Source: Torymus aiolomorphi | Lineage: Eukaryota > Arthropoda > Insecta > Hymenoptera > Torymidae | Assembly (NCBI GenBank): GCA_036365515.1 | Contig: CM070873.1 | Location: 174,956,104-175,020,103, forward strand | Direction of reading: 5' to 3' | DNA: 64,000 bases | In this document: piece after piece, positions 31,875-43,122 of the stretch | Layout: every line of letters begins with the position of its first letter | Numbering within the stretch: position 1 is the stretch's first letter | Program-made: the position numbers and the translations under genes | Notes under the pieces: model-generated | Databases searched by the model: none | Told to the model about the DNA's origin: nothing | Seen by the model: the letters and a program-made list of their open reading frames with translations, nothing else

Positions 31875-34097
31875 CGCTGTTATCACTAAACATGTTTATA
31901 TAATATATTTTTTGCATTAAATGACAAAAATTTCTTTCCAAACAATGTTGTCAATTATTAAACAATTTTCTAAAAGATTTCCAATAAATATATTGTTAGG
32001 ATTTTTACATTTGGTTAAAGCAGCATATAATTGACCGTGTGAAAATAATGGTTGTTTAATGAAAATACCTAAAGAATTAAAACTTTGATCTTGCGATTTA
32101 TTTATTGTTATAGCAAAAGCTAATACAACTGGAAATTGTTTTCTAAAAAGTGTAAATGGAAATGAAGAAGAATTAAATATTTAATGTTATTCACGGTATA
32201 AAAACTTCTTCACTGATTGTTTCACCCCTAGTTATGTCTGCTTTAATATTATGATTAAATAAATCCCTAATTTTCAATCGTGTACCATTACACATTCCTT
32301 CTGTTATACTTATATTTCTGATTAACATTACAATTGCATTTATTTTTAGTTTCAATTCATGTGGTGGTAGACCTTCTCTAATATTATTAAACATCTCTAC
32401 TGGATAATTTAAGTGAATATTTGCATAGAATTTATCTTCTCCCTTGTGAGTTGCATAATCTAAGTTATAATATGTGTGTGTATCGCCATGTAATAAGCTT
32501 AAAACTTTATTATTTATAAATTTTGTATCGTTACTATCTGGAGCTAATATTACACGATCTATGGAATTTTCGAAATTAATATCACTCTATAAAAAAGAGA
32601 ATGAAGTGTTACGCTGTATTGCGCATGCATCTTGTGACGTAGTATCATGGCGTCATGTAATAGAGAGACAGATATAGATTTGGCGTAACGCGTCCAACTT
32701 CTAGTCATCATAAATTTTGTTACATACATTTTCGGTCTTCCACTCATTTGGAATTATAAATGAAATAATTTTACCATTATCTAACTCTAATAAAAATTAA
32801 CCAAAGCGTTTATTTATTGAGGGTATGTTTTGAGTTAATTTTAAGACTTTTAAAAGAGGCCATAAATGAGAAAATTCGATTGTGCCTTCTACTATACTGT
32901 CTCTGTAACCATGTTTTAACACTAGTAGAATTTACCTAAAATCACCTCCTAATACTATCAACTTATCATCAAATGAAATATTTGTGTAACATCTGTATCA
33001 TATATCTCTTAGTGTTTGATCAACAATTTGCAAAACTTTTTTTGGGATCATTGATGCTTCATCCCAAACTATAATATCAATTTCTCGCAATTCTGTTTTA
33101 TCCGATTCTAATTTCAGAAAAGCACTTTCAATACTGTTTAAATCTAAAGGAAGTCTAAAAGTACGATGGCTTGTTATTCTTTTAGGTAATAAACTAGATG
33201 CGATTCCTATCCAAGCCATAGATAACATTTTTTTGTTCAAAGATAAAAAATGATGCATTAAAGTCTTGTATATAAAAGTTTTTCCTCAACCTCCAGATCC
33301 ATCAATAAAATAAATTTTGTTTTTGTTGTTTATGATTTCATTAAAAATTAATCTTTGGTATGAAGTTAATTAATTAAACAAAATTTCAAAAAGATTTTTA
33401 CTTTATGCTAAATTTTCAGGACTTTCTTCGATACTATGTATTGTTGGTTCAGGTAAATTGTAATCTTTACAACTTTTATCTTCAGTTTGCAATATACTTT
33501 GTATGTGTGACAAAGATTATTTACTTTATTTCCTTTAATATTTTCAGTAAAAAATTGTTTAAATTTAATCCAAATGAAATTATCTTGAATATTTTCCGCT
33601 AAGATAAACCATGCAAGGAATTTACGTAATTGGAAAGGAAGCATGATATAACTTGCTTCATCAAAAATAACATAAATTTGTGAATCATCTTCTATTAAAA
33701 CCATAGCAAGTGCTGCTTCTTTATATGTTTCATATGAGATGTTATTAAATGTTCGTAAATCTTTAAATGAAGTAGCACTTTTTATGCGGTTCAATAGTAA
33801 TTTGAGAAAAAATCTTTCATTATCTTTAGGTGAAACAATATTTAATCGTCCAATCGTATCATATTGTTGACTGCGTTCCCTTCGTTTCCACGATTTAGAT
33901 TTGATATACCCATGATATCGAGGAATTTCAACATATTTTATATTTTTCGCAAACTGATTTTTGTTGTTTCTCTGTATGTACAGGCAAATGAATAACAGTA
34001 TGGCTTCTACCACACAAAGGAAAAGTTTCTAGACGATAAGCAGCTTCAACCGGGCTCAAATATCTGCAGTGAATATATTGTGAAATTTTATCAAAAA
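31875..34097 (-). pseudogene. Helitron Rep-helicase remnant
   Basis: Minus-strand pieces in the right order. 34013-33600: IGRLNIVSPKDNERFFLKLL and ATSFKDLRTFN, the block joining Rep to helicase. 33330-32998: a P-loop reading GSGG-stop-GKT, AWIGIASSLLP and IVWDEASMIP (Walker B). 32394-32191: GLPPHELKLKINAIVMLIRN and CNGTRL near the C-terminus. Stops and shifts break all of it. Helitron proteins combine a HUH Rep nuclease and a Pif1-type helicase for rolling-circle transposition. The further N-terminal part is at 39045-39115, beyond Copia C2. Confidence 0.85.
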
Positions 34098-34443
34098 TGT
34101 TGAGGTGTGGTAATATTAATAAGGAGAGACACTTTTATATATAAAGAATGACTGGTTTATTCAGTTTCAGTATAAAGGTAATCCGAGCGCTTCATAGCGA
34201 CTCGCGCAAGGTGCTTTCCGCTCAGCGTGCGGCAGTAGAGAGACAGAGCAGCGTATCGTTCGCTGCCTCTCGACTTAGACTTAATGCTTGCTCACGCACA
34301 CACTCTAGGAAGGGGAGAGGTACATGTTTACACTCGGACCCATACGACATTGCGCGCTCTCGATACAGTCGCGCGCTCACACATACCTACTGTATATATA
34401 TATATATTCATGCGTACAATATAGATGTATACTATTTTCAACA
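34098..34443 (-). repeat. C2 3' LTR
   Basis: TGTTGAGGTG to TTTTCAACA. Inside the element it borders the minus-strand purine tract AGGAGGCG (34444-34451), the expected plus-strand primer. Confidence 0.92.
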
Positions 34444-34479
34444 CGCCTCCTTACATATATATTGTACACTTTCAATTTA

Positions 34480-35730
34480 TTACATGATATTCAATAGTTC
34501 TCTGAACTTTTCAAATTTATCTTTACACAACGCTTTTGTAAAGATATCCGCAACATTATCATTCGAATCAATTTTAATTATTACAATTTCTTTTTCCTTC
34601 ACGCTTTCATGAACATAGTGATAATGTATTTCTATGTGCTTCGAATTCTTAGTCAGGTTTCCATAATTCGCTATATTTATCGCGCCTGTGTTATCCTCAA
34701 ATATCTTTTCAGGATCAATCAATTTTACATTAAAGTTTTTAATTAACTCTAGTACAAACTTTACTTCACTAACTGCCTCAGATAAGGCTACATATTCTGC
34801 ATAAGTTGAGGCCTTTGTTACCGTTCTTTGTTTTCGTGATTTCCAATCAATTACATTTCCAAATACTTTAATAACATATCCAGATGTGGATTTTCTGTCA
34901 ACATTATCACCAGCCCAATCTGCGTCCACATAACACTCTATAGTTTCGCAATTTACATTTCTTTTATAGTTCAGCTTTAAATCTTTAGTTAAATACAAGT
35001 ATTTCAAGATTCGTAACGCATATTTCCAATGAGTCTTGTTATAACTATTTTGATATCTACTCAGATAATTAACACTATAACTTATATCGGGCCTTGTACT
35101 TGAGCTTATATATAATAATGCACCTATCAAATTTCTATATTTAATATCTGACTCGCTTATTTCAGCCTTTTCAATTTTTAAATTCGTCTCCATAGGAGTG
35201 CTATATAATTTACTATTCTGCAATTGATATTTATTCGCTAATGACTCTATATACTTAGTCTGACTTAATTTCATATCACAATTTCGATAATCATACTCTA
35301 CATTAATACCAAGGTATTCTTTAATTTCTCCTAGGTCTTTCATCTTAAATTTTCCTGATAAGACTCTTTTTAAATTCTTAATTTTCTTTTTACTCTTACT
35401 ACAAATTAACAAGTCATCGACATATATTAATAAGTAAATTTGATCTATACCTTCACCTTGAGTATATAAACAATAATCTACGTTACTCCTTTTAAATTTT
35501 ATCTTTGTCAAATATTCATCCAAACATTCATACCATGCCCTTGGACTTTCTCGTAGTCCGTACAATGCTTTACGTAATTTACAAACCCTGTTTGTTCCAT
35601 CGCTATAACCTTTCGGTTGACCGACATATACCTCCGAGCTTACTTCACCATTTAAAAATGCTGTGACTACATCCATCTGTTCTATAATTAGGCCATTCTG
35701 GCAACAAAAGGAAAACAAAAATTTTAAAGT
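34480..35730 (-). pseudogene. C2 reverse transcriptase and RNase H
   Basis: Frame of about 412 codons in phase with the preceding one but after a TAA at 35731. RT: IEQMDVVTAFLNG, CKLRKALYGLRESPRAW, catalytic YVDDLLI. RNase H: YVDADWAGDNVDRKSTSGY, EYVALSEAVSE, FEDNTGAI, and the closing NVADIFTKAL. The stop at 35731 falls in APVAKT-stop-TLKF, where a Leu-like codon is expected, so a single nonsense change separates it from the upstream part. Confidence 0.88.
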
Positions 35731-36102
35731 TTACGTTTTAGCAACTGGAGCGTATATGTCGTCAATAACATTTGTCTGTTGAAATCCTCTTACGACTAAT
35801 CTCGCTTTATACGTATCATCAGATTTCTTACTATAAACCCATTTTACATCTATTACCTTTTCATTTGGTATCCTTTCAACTAGTTCCCATGTTTTATTTT
35901 CATTTAAACTTTTTATTTCTTTATCCATAGCTTTTATCCAGCTCTCACTATCATTACTACACATCGCCTCCTCAAATGTATATGGAGTATCTACCCTGCA
36001 GTAATTTACATAAATATTATTCGAAATATTTTCTGGATATCTTATTGGGCTTTTTCTATCACGTGTAGATTTACGTGGGACTTTTAATAGTTCTATATTT
36101 TT
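35731..36102 (-). pseudogene. C2 pol linker and RT N-terminus
   Basis: In phase with integrase upstream. It reads from the TAG at 36103 through a basic linker to SWIKAMDKEIKSLNENKTW, WVYSKKSDDTYKARLVVRGF and IYAPVAKT, then TAA. The two stops at its edges are the only breaks between integrase and RNase H. Confidence 0.85.
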
Positions 36103-37341
36103 CTAATTTGTTACTTTTTGTTCCTGTTCATTATTCTCATCCGCGCCTTCAAAAACATTATCATCGCTTAAATCGTCATCCCGATCATTTTGATCTCCTC
36201 TAAGTGACTCGAGAGTCGAAGTAGAAGGAGATGGATATTTTGACTCTACCTCATCAAGCCCTATACATTTTACGTTTTGCTCAACAATATCTACGTGTCT
36301 TGCAACTATGATTTTATTATTTAATAGGACTCTATAGCCTACCTCACTATATCCTAATAAAATTCCCATATCTGCCTTTCTATCCCATTTATAAATTCTC
36401 TTTTGTTCCGGTTTCCTTACAAAAACCCTACTCCCGTAAAGACGTAAATGTCTGACATCCGGCCGTCTATTAAAAAATATTTCGTACGGAGTTTTCCTCT
36501 CTATCGTGTTAGTCAACGTTCGATTTTTCAAATATGTTGCCGCACATATTATTTCAGGCCAATATCTTTTGTGTACTTGTGCTTCTGTTAGTAAACATCG
36601 CGCCATACCCATTATCGTTCTATTAAACCGTTCCGCGGTTCCGTTTAACTCGTGTACATATGCTGGGCAATTGTTCAAAATTATACCTTTTTCTTTGGCG
36701 AATTTATAAATGCAACTATTCAAATATTCTTTCCCGTTATCACATCTTAATATTTTTACTCGTTTTCCCGTTAAATTTTCACTTTCGTTAACAAATTGGA
36801 GTAGACAGTTAATTACTTCATCTTTAGATTTTATGCAATAAACTTTGGCAATTTTGCTATAATCGTCTATAAACGAAACAAAGTATTTTTCTCCTTTGAA
36901 TCCAGTCGTTTTGAAAGGGCCGCATACATCGGTATGGACAATTTCTAAAATTTTACTTGCCCTTATTCTATTATTTTTAAACGGTAGATTATTCATCTTA
37001 TTCTCTATACACGTTTTACATTTCATAAATTCCGTTTCAAGTGTTTCTGGAATTCCCGATAGCAACTGCTGTTTACATATTGTACCTAAATACTTAAAAT
37101 TTATGTGTCCTAGCATTCTATGCCATTTCTCCTTCAGAGTCATATTTCTATTGTTACATTCGACTGTGTTTACAAAATTTTCTCTATGTTTCAAGGTACT
37201 ATTTATTCTATAAGTTTGATTTTCTTTGTACGCTACTGCTATCAATTTATTATTTTTATCTATTATCTTTGCTACATCTCCTTTCGATATAATCGTATTG
37301 TTATCTGTTAATTTTCCAAAACTTATTAAATTCATATTCAT
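36103..37341 (-). pseudogene. C2 protease end, pre-integrase and integrase
   Basis: 412 codons. Begins in the protease C-terminal part, then pre-integrase WHRMLGHINFKYL...CKTCIENKMNNLPF, then the core with Asp in EIVHTDVCGPF, Asp in LRCDNGKEYL and Glu in [13 protein letters not shown]. All three catalytic residues are present. Ends at TAG after a Glu/Asp-rich linker. It overlaps gag out of frame; six T in GTTTTTTATG (minus strand, near 37354) instead of five explain the shift. Confidence 0.88.
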
Positions 37342-38572
37342 TTTTTCGGCATAAAAAACTCATATTCACTTCATTCTTTTTACCAAACGCGTTAAAATAG
37401 CTAACTACGTTTCCAATTTTCGTTGCTTTTATATATCGATTATCCCCTATGTAGATATTTACCGGTTCTTTAAGGTCAATAAATTTATCAAAATACTCAA
37501 CGTTATTTATTATGTGATTTGTACAGCCGCTGTCCAGCAACCACTGTATATCATTATCTAGCCTACCTTGACTATGTTTACTCTGCGCCGCATGCGCCGT
37601 AGCTATCCACGCACTCGTACCTTCGCCGCTCTGCTCGCTCGTGCTGGCTCCTTGCTGGCGGAAGTTTTCGCGCCCCCTGCCGTAGTTGCCTCTTCCTGCC
37701 TTGCCTCGGCCGCGGCCACGTGTTGAGCCTCGCCATGTTGTGCCGCTTTGTCCTGCTTGTCCTCCATTTTGACATTCTCGTGCGAAATGCCCTGTTCTGC
37801 CACACTTGAAGCAGCTTCCTTTCTGGTCTTTTTTTGCAGCGAATACATTTGACCTTTGTTCGCTATGTTCGCTATTATTTTTCATTTCAACTATCTGTAT
37901 TTTATTTTTCACATACGATGCTGTTTGATCCTCTTCTTTTAACGTGTCTATTAAATCGCCAATGTAACTGTATTGGCTCGGCAACGTGTTCAACATGTAA
38001 TTCAATTTTTCTTTTTCACTTATTTTTGCACCTGCGCTTTTTAACTCATTCACTGATTTTTCAAATTCACTGAAAAATGTTGCTGTATCACTGTACTTTT
38101 CTAGTCTCAATTTTTCCAATTTATTCCTGCACACAATCTGTAGTGCTGTAGACTCCTTTAGGTACATATCGTCCAGTTTCTTTATTATTTTATACGCCGT
38201 ATCTTCTTCGCACACAAACTCCAATTGTTTGTTGGAAATGGCACTGTAAATCAAATTGATGGCCTTCAAGTCATTTTCTTCCCAGTCATCTTTGTCTGCC
38301 GCAACTCTTTCTCTGGTTATTACTGTGTCACACTTTTTCATCTTCAAGTACATCGTAATTCTTTTCTTCCACATACTGTAGTCTTCTCCATCAAACACCG
38401 GTATCGTGATATCTTTTCTCTCCATTTTGTTTTCGTTCTCGAACGTTCCTTCGTGTTCGGAATTTACTTCTTGCTTAACCTCTGTGGTCGTATCTTCTTC
38501 AAGTGATTCGAGCTTTCCTTCGTGCTGCGAATCGTCTTCTTGCTCAACTGTTAACTTTGATTCTTCTTTCAT
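37301..38572 (-). CDS. C2 Gag with protease active site
   Basis: 423 codons from MKEESKLTVEQ. Acidic N-terminus, then the Copia gag (UBN2) region: FDGEDYSMWKKRITMYLKMK, LEKLRLEKYSDTATFF, SYIGDLIDTL. A single zinc knuckle CFKCGRTGHFAREC, a Gly/Arg-rich linker, then the protease active site LLDSGCTNHI. In Copia, Gag and Pol are one frame; here the frame runs past the active site until the T-run frameshift. Start chosen as the first ATG; a splice-like AG lies upstream near the LTR. Confidence 0.85.
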   Translation of the reverse strand: MKEESKLTVEQEDDSQHEGKLESLEEDTTTEVKQEVNSEHEGTFENENKMERKDITIPVFDGEDYSMWKKRITMYLKMKKCDTVITRERVAADKDDWEENDLKAINLIYSAISNKQLEFVCEEDTAYKIIKKLDDMYLKESTALQIVCRNKLEKLRLEKYSDTATFFSEFEKSVNELKSAGAKISEKEKLNYMLNTLPSQYSYIGDLIDTLKEEDQTASYVKNKIQIVEMKNNSEHSEQRSNVFAAKKDQKGSCFKCGRTGHFARECQNGGQAGQSGTTWRGSTRGRGRGKAGRGNYGRGRENFRQQGASTSEQSGEGTSAWIATAHAAQSKHSQGRLDNDIQWLLDSGCTNHIINNVEYFDKFIDLKEPVNIYIGDNRYIKATKIGNVVSYFNAFGKKNEVNMSFLCRKNEYEFNKFWKINR

Positions 38573-38685
38573 ATATGTTTCTCACGGTGTTCACATATGC
38601 GGCACTTTTATTATCTCTACGCGACTCGAGAGTCGACGTAGAAGATAAGAGAATTTTTCACTTACCAATCAGGCAAAACCACGGA

Positions 38686-38697
38686 CCTCTGCTACCA
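38686..38697 (-). promoter_or_regulatory. C2 primer binding site (tRNA-iMet 3' end)
   Basis: Minus strand TGGTAGCAGAGG directly follows the 5' LTR end CAACA. It complements the 3' end of animal initiator tRNA-Met, unlike C1, which uses the anticodon arm. Confidence 0.8.
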
Positions 38698-39039
38698 TGT
38701 TGAGGTGTGGTAATATTAATAAGGAGAGACACTTTTATATATAAAGAATGACTGGTTTATTCAGTTTCAGTATAAAGGTAATCCGAGCGCTTCATAGCGA
38801 CTCGCGCAAGGTGCTTTCCGCTCAGCGTGCGGCAGTAGAGAGACAGAGCAGCGTATCGTTCGCTGCCTCTCGACTTAGACTTAATGCTTGCTCACGCACA
38901 CACTCTAGGAAGGGGAGAGGTACATGTTTACACTCGGACCCATACGACATTGCGCGCTCTCGATACAGTCGCGCGCTCACACATACCTACTGTATATATA
39001 TATTCATTCGTACAATATAGATGTATACTATTTTCAACA
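38698..39039 (-). repeat. C2 5' LTR
   Basis: 342 bp, nearly identical to 34098-34443; shorter by four bases in the (TA)n near 38994. Confidence 0.92.
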
Positions 39040-39044
39040 AAAAA

Positions 39045-39115
39045 CTATAGAATTCTCTTCATCTAATTTATTTATTTTCTGAATTTTGCACAATGCTCTG
39101 TCATCTCCTTTGTGT
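39045..39115 (-). pseudogene. Helitron continuation beyond C2
   Basis: On the minus strand this encodes residues like KGDDRALCKIQ and leads, across the AAAAA target duplication, into DKISQYIHCRYLSPVEAAYR at 34092-34030, a block typical of Helitron proteins. It shows that C2 sits inside the Helitron. Sequence further right (39116-39380) could not be assigned. Confidence 0.65.
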
Positions 39116-39380
39116 ATATATATATATGGCATCTCGGAGAACGGTAACCGTAGAACGTAGTGTCTTTTCTCGTCTCGGGTGCGTGTGCGAGCAAAATGCG
39201 TCTCGCACACCTCCTCTTAAGAGAGTCGAGGTTTCATCGTGTCTACTTCCTTTATTTCTCAGAACGGGAAGCACGGGATTTTTGGCAGCATGGTTGTCAG
39301 TTTGCGAAAGACGATGGCTGAAAAATTTATGCAAAAATCAGTTTTTGTTGTCGAACGAAGAACCAACTCAGTTGTATGTT
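39116..39380. other. Unassigned segment between Helitron and BEL
   Basis: A (TA)n of a few units near 39117-39126 and a minus-strand 77-codon frame (39334-39101) with no recognisable domain. Confidence 0.3.
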
Positions 39381-39386
39381 GACAGG

Positions 39387-39720
39387 TTATGTTGACCCTG
39401 TCACCGACTCCACATATAGGTGTAGCTTCCTTCCTTTTATGAGAGTTTGCACTATGTGCTCAGATACAAATGAGCACTCGGAGGCTGGATCCACTAGTGC
39501 TCGCACAGTGAGCAGAGCCCCTTGTGGTGATTCCAGAATAATAGAGGCCATAGCCAAAAGTACCATACTACCTGTATGTGTAGACTCGATGCAACCTTCA
39601 TCTATGCTGACACTCGTAGTGTGTGTGCTTAGAGGGTCGTTGGTCAACTGTATTGTAGCAGATGTTTTACCTTCTGTGTACCAGTCGTTCAGCATCGTGT
39701 GATGTGGAGCATAGCACTTC
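39387..39720 (-). pseudogene. BEL/Pao protease region
   Basis: Continues the gag knuckle region in frame. The active-site region reads RALVDPASECSFVSE, the peptidase-like block after gag in BEL/Pao, with DPAS in place of the canonical D-S/T-G. It stops near 39387 at the truncation. Confidence 0.7.
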
Positions 39721-40910
39721 GAGGCCCTGCAGCGACCATGAGAAGGGCACGCACTGGTTTGATGCCCAGATTACAGGTAGTTTCTGCAGATCCTTGAAGA
39801 TCGTTGAGTGTGCCTTTGACTCACATCCATCTTGATGAAGTTGGGCCAGTACGCTAAAAAATATCTTCCTTTGAACAAGGTGTATCCTGGCGGTGGTCAA
39901 GAAGGTCTGTCAGCCGCAGGTTCAGCAGAGGTGTGGTAAGCTGAAACGAGTTTAATGTTTTTTAATTGTTCCCTTTTTGTAGAAGTCGAAGGCAGATTAT
40001 TAGAGGGGGAGAGATTGCCATTGGCTGCATCCAAGGTGCGAACTCGATTCTCCAGGAACGTTGACAGGTCCGAGTAGGTAGGCAGGGCTTCCTTGCCCTC
40101 TAAAGATTTCTCCCACTCTTTCCTGATAGATTGGTCGAGTCTGTAGGTGACTAATTCTATGAACCAGTCATCCCAGTGTTGTACTGGACGGCCCAGAAGA
40201 GCAAAGGCACGAGTTGTTATTGATACTCCATCCAGTAGTGAGATTATTGCAGCTGCAGTCCTACTTGCAGCTGGAAGCATGCTTAAGAGCTTGCGCATGT
40301 GCGCAGAAAGTCGAACACGAGGGTTATCATACCTTTTAATCAGTGTATCCCAGGCCACAGTGAAGTTGGAGCTAATTAGTTGTAAGCTCTCCACTCGCCT
40401 TGCTGCCTCTCCATCCAAGCAGGAGAAAAGATGCTCCAGTTTCAACACTGATCTGAGGTTGGTGTCGTTTCGCACCATGGCACTGAAGCGTTCCTTGAAC
40501 GCCTCCCACTCCACCTGCTCTCCAGAGAATCTGGGTAGTGCAAGCTTTGATAGACTGAAACGGGTGATCACTAGCTGAGATGGATTGGAGACAGCAGCTG
40601 AGGCTGGTAGTGCTGGAGTGGATTTTTTAGCAATCTGTTCCAGTAGTGTGCCCTTGACGTCAGCGTAAACCTCCTCCAGTGTCTCATATTGGGCTTCTGC
40701 AAAGTACTTCTTCTTCGCTAGCATTGTTGCGTGCTGGCACAGCAGTGTGTTGGTGTTGAAGATATTGGCCCAGTAGATTTCAAGCAGTCCGTATCTGCTC
40801 TTGAGGTAGGCCTCCGTCTGGTTCTACTGCCCTTTATTGTCACAGTTGACGAGAAAGTTGATTAAATTCTTCCCATAAGCATTCTGGTTAATCAGAGCTC
40901 CTGGGGATTC
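39721..40910 (-). pseudogene. BEL/Pao gag
   Basis: The main frame 40724-39897 (275 codons) holds the DUF1759-type gag core: LPRFSGEQVEWEAFKERFSA, LEHLFSCLDGEAARRVESL, AWDTLIKRYDNPR. The frame is open upstream to about 40910 with one TAG near 40830 (KSRYGLLEIYWANIF between), so the true N-terminus is further right. After 39897 a shift leads into a degenerate Cys/His zinc region (GHQTSACPSHGRC). Broken by at least two stops and a frameshift. Confidence 0.85.
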
Positions 40911-40994
40911 ATGGTGTAGCTGTAAGCAAATCAACGAGAAACCAAAGGCAAGCAAAGGCAAGAAAGCAGAACGCCAGCCAAGGCTAAGCATTTA

Positions 40995-41324
40995 CAACTT
41001 GTTCGGAAAATGTATGCGTCTGTAAACATAATCCTGTAGAGCGCATAATTCTAAGAAAAAAGTTCCTTTACTATTTTTTCATATGACTAGTATTTTTTTA
41101 GTAACTGATGTGTTTAAATTCTTTGTTTTTAATAGAAAATGTATACCTATGTTTATAAGATGATATCTATAGATATACAATTCCTATTAAAAACAAACAA
41201 TTTAAACACATCAGTTACTAGAAAAGTACTAGTCATATGAAAAAATGGTAAGGGAACTTTTGTCTTAGAATTTTGCGCTCTACAGGATTATGTTTACAGA
41301 TGCATACATTTTCCGAACAAGTTG
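40995..41324. mobile_element. MITE with 142-bp inverted arms and TA duplication
   Basis: Ends CAACTTGTTCGG and CCGAACAAGTTG; arms 40994-41135 and 41184-41325 are inverse copies with a few mismatches. TA flanks both ends (40993-40994 and 41325-41326), as for Tc1/mariner-type MITEs. No coding capacity. Confidence 0.85.
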
Positions 41325-41452
41325 TATAAGCGGCAGCAGTGATGCTGCTTTAGAGAGAGAAAAGGCAGTATGTACTCTCTACGGTAGAGTGCTTTTGCTG
41401 CAGAGAGTAGTAAATTAAGTAGATCTATGCATCATATATAAGCACGAAGGGT

Positions 41453-42125
<673 letters not shown>

Positions 42126-42141
42126 CCGGCTCGAAGGACCA
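42126..42141 (-). promoter_or_regulatory. BEL/Pao primer binding site
   Basis: Minus strand TGGTCCTTCGAGCCGG, three bases inside the LTR end GGGCACA. This TGGTCCTTCGA-type site is typical of insect BEL/Pao elements. Confidence 0.65.
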
Positions 42142-42144
42142 AAA

Positions 42145-42617
42145 TGTGCCCGCGCGAAAGCTGCTCGGTGAAAATTAATGCAATGGTATTTAATTTATTG
42201 AGTGCGGCTTATTCGCGGCGTGCTGCCGAAGGGAATCGATTTAGGTAAAGGCTGGCGAATGAAACAAATACTTTCAATTAAATTAAATAATACTTCTTAA
42301 TTTATTGAAATCAAAAACTTCAAAAAAATATGTATATTGCTGATCAAGTGAGTAAACGTACGATGATGTTGAATATGAGAAAAAGAGAAGAAGAAAAGAG
42401 TTCGTGTTACAATAAGAAAAACTTGCGTTTATTTCCAGGTAGCTGCTGCAAACGCGCCACGTGCAGAGCGGAAAGAGAGCGAGGAGCGCGTGCGAAGGGG
42501 TTTTGTTACCTTGCGCCCCCGCGACATCGTGGCGGACCCCAGCGGAGTTAATTCTCCTAACTGAGTCGGCGTGGGGGCGGACGTTTTGTCGCGAATTTTA
42601 AACTCGCGCCGCAACAC
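42145..42617 (-). repeat. BEL/Pao 5' LTR
   Basis: 473 bp, on plus TGTGCCCGCGCG to GCGCCGCAACA. No second copy in the window, so the right edge rests on TG/CA ends and the primer binding site. Confidence 0.6.
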
Positions 42618-42944
42618 CTACTTTCATATTTTATTAATAATAAAGAAATTGATAACAATTATTTATTGATTGCATTTATATGTTTCAAGATTATCTAATA
42701 ACTAATAAACAATACAGTAATATATAAAATTATGACGCTATAAATTTGAATGTATAAAGTATATAATAGTACATCAATTAGGAAATGATCAAATGTCATT
42801 TATTTTCTTCCCTTGCCTAAGTGATATAGTTCAATATCCCTTGCACCCTTGAAGTTAACATTTTTTGTTTTGTTAGATTTTTTTTTAATGTTTTCATGAA
42901 ATAAATATTATTTACATTTGTTGTCGGTATTTGTTAACGTTACA
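42618..42944 (-). repeat. G3 3' LTR (partial)
   Basis: Ends on plus with GTTAACGTTACA at 42944, next to a minus-strand purine tract, so this is the start of a minus-strand 3' LTR beginning TGTAACG. The other end is hidden by the BEL LTR. A/T-rich body. Confidence 0.6.
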
Positions 42945-43030
42945 ATCCCTCCCCTCTTAAACATGGGAGTACGTAATTTAGGAAATGATCAAATGTCATT
43001 TGCTTCCCTCCCCGCTTAAACATGGTGAAT
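42945..43030 (-). repeat. Tandemly duplicated polypurine tract of G3
   Basis: On plus, CCCTCCCCTCTTAAACATGG (42949) recurs as CCCTCCCCGCTTAAACATGG (43007), about 58 bases apart. In the minus sense both are CCATGTTTAAG(A/C)GGGGAGGG, the polypurine tract that primes plus-strand DNA. A 24-bp word (TTAGGAAATGATCAAATGTC...) also occurs at 42779 inside the LTR and 42979 outside it. Confidence 0.6.
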
Positions 43031-43122
43031 AATTCTTGCTATGTAGACTGTAGTTTAAGAGCTCTCTTTAATTTAAAAAAAAAAAAATTTACATATTTTT
43101 GTCTTTAATAAGTTTATGTGAA

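Larger units (their letters stand above)
34098..39039 (-). mobile_element. Copia element C2 (young, near-complete)
   Basis: LTRs of 346 and 342 bp differ by a few bases in a (TA)n and one substitution. Termini are TGTTGAGG and TTTTCAACA. The 5-bp direct repeat AAAAA flanks it (34093-34097 and 39040-39044). It interrupts the Helitron, since Helitron coding sequence continues on both sides. Gag and pol are almost complete but broken by one frameshift and two stops. Confidence 0.95.

Noticed and set aside
32474..32747. Short plus and minus frames within the Helitron
   Set aside because: Out of frame with helicase motifs and not conserved in composition; treated as shadows.
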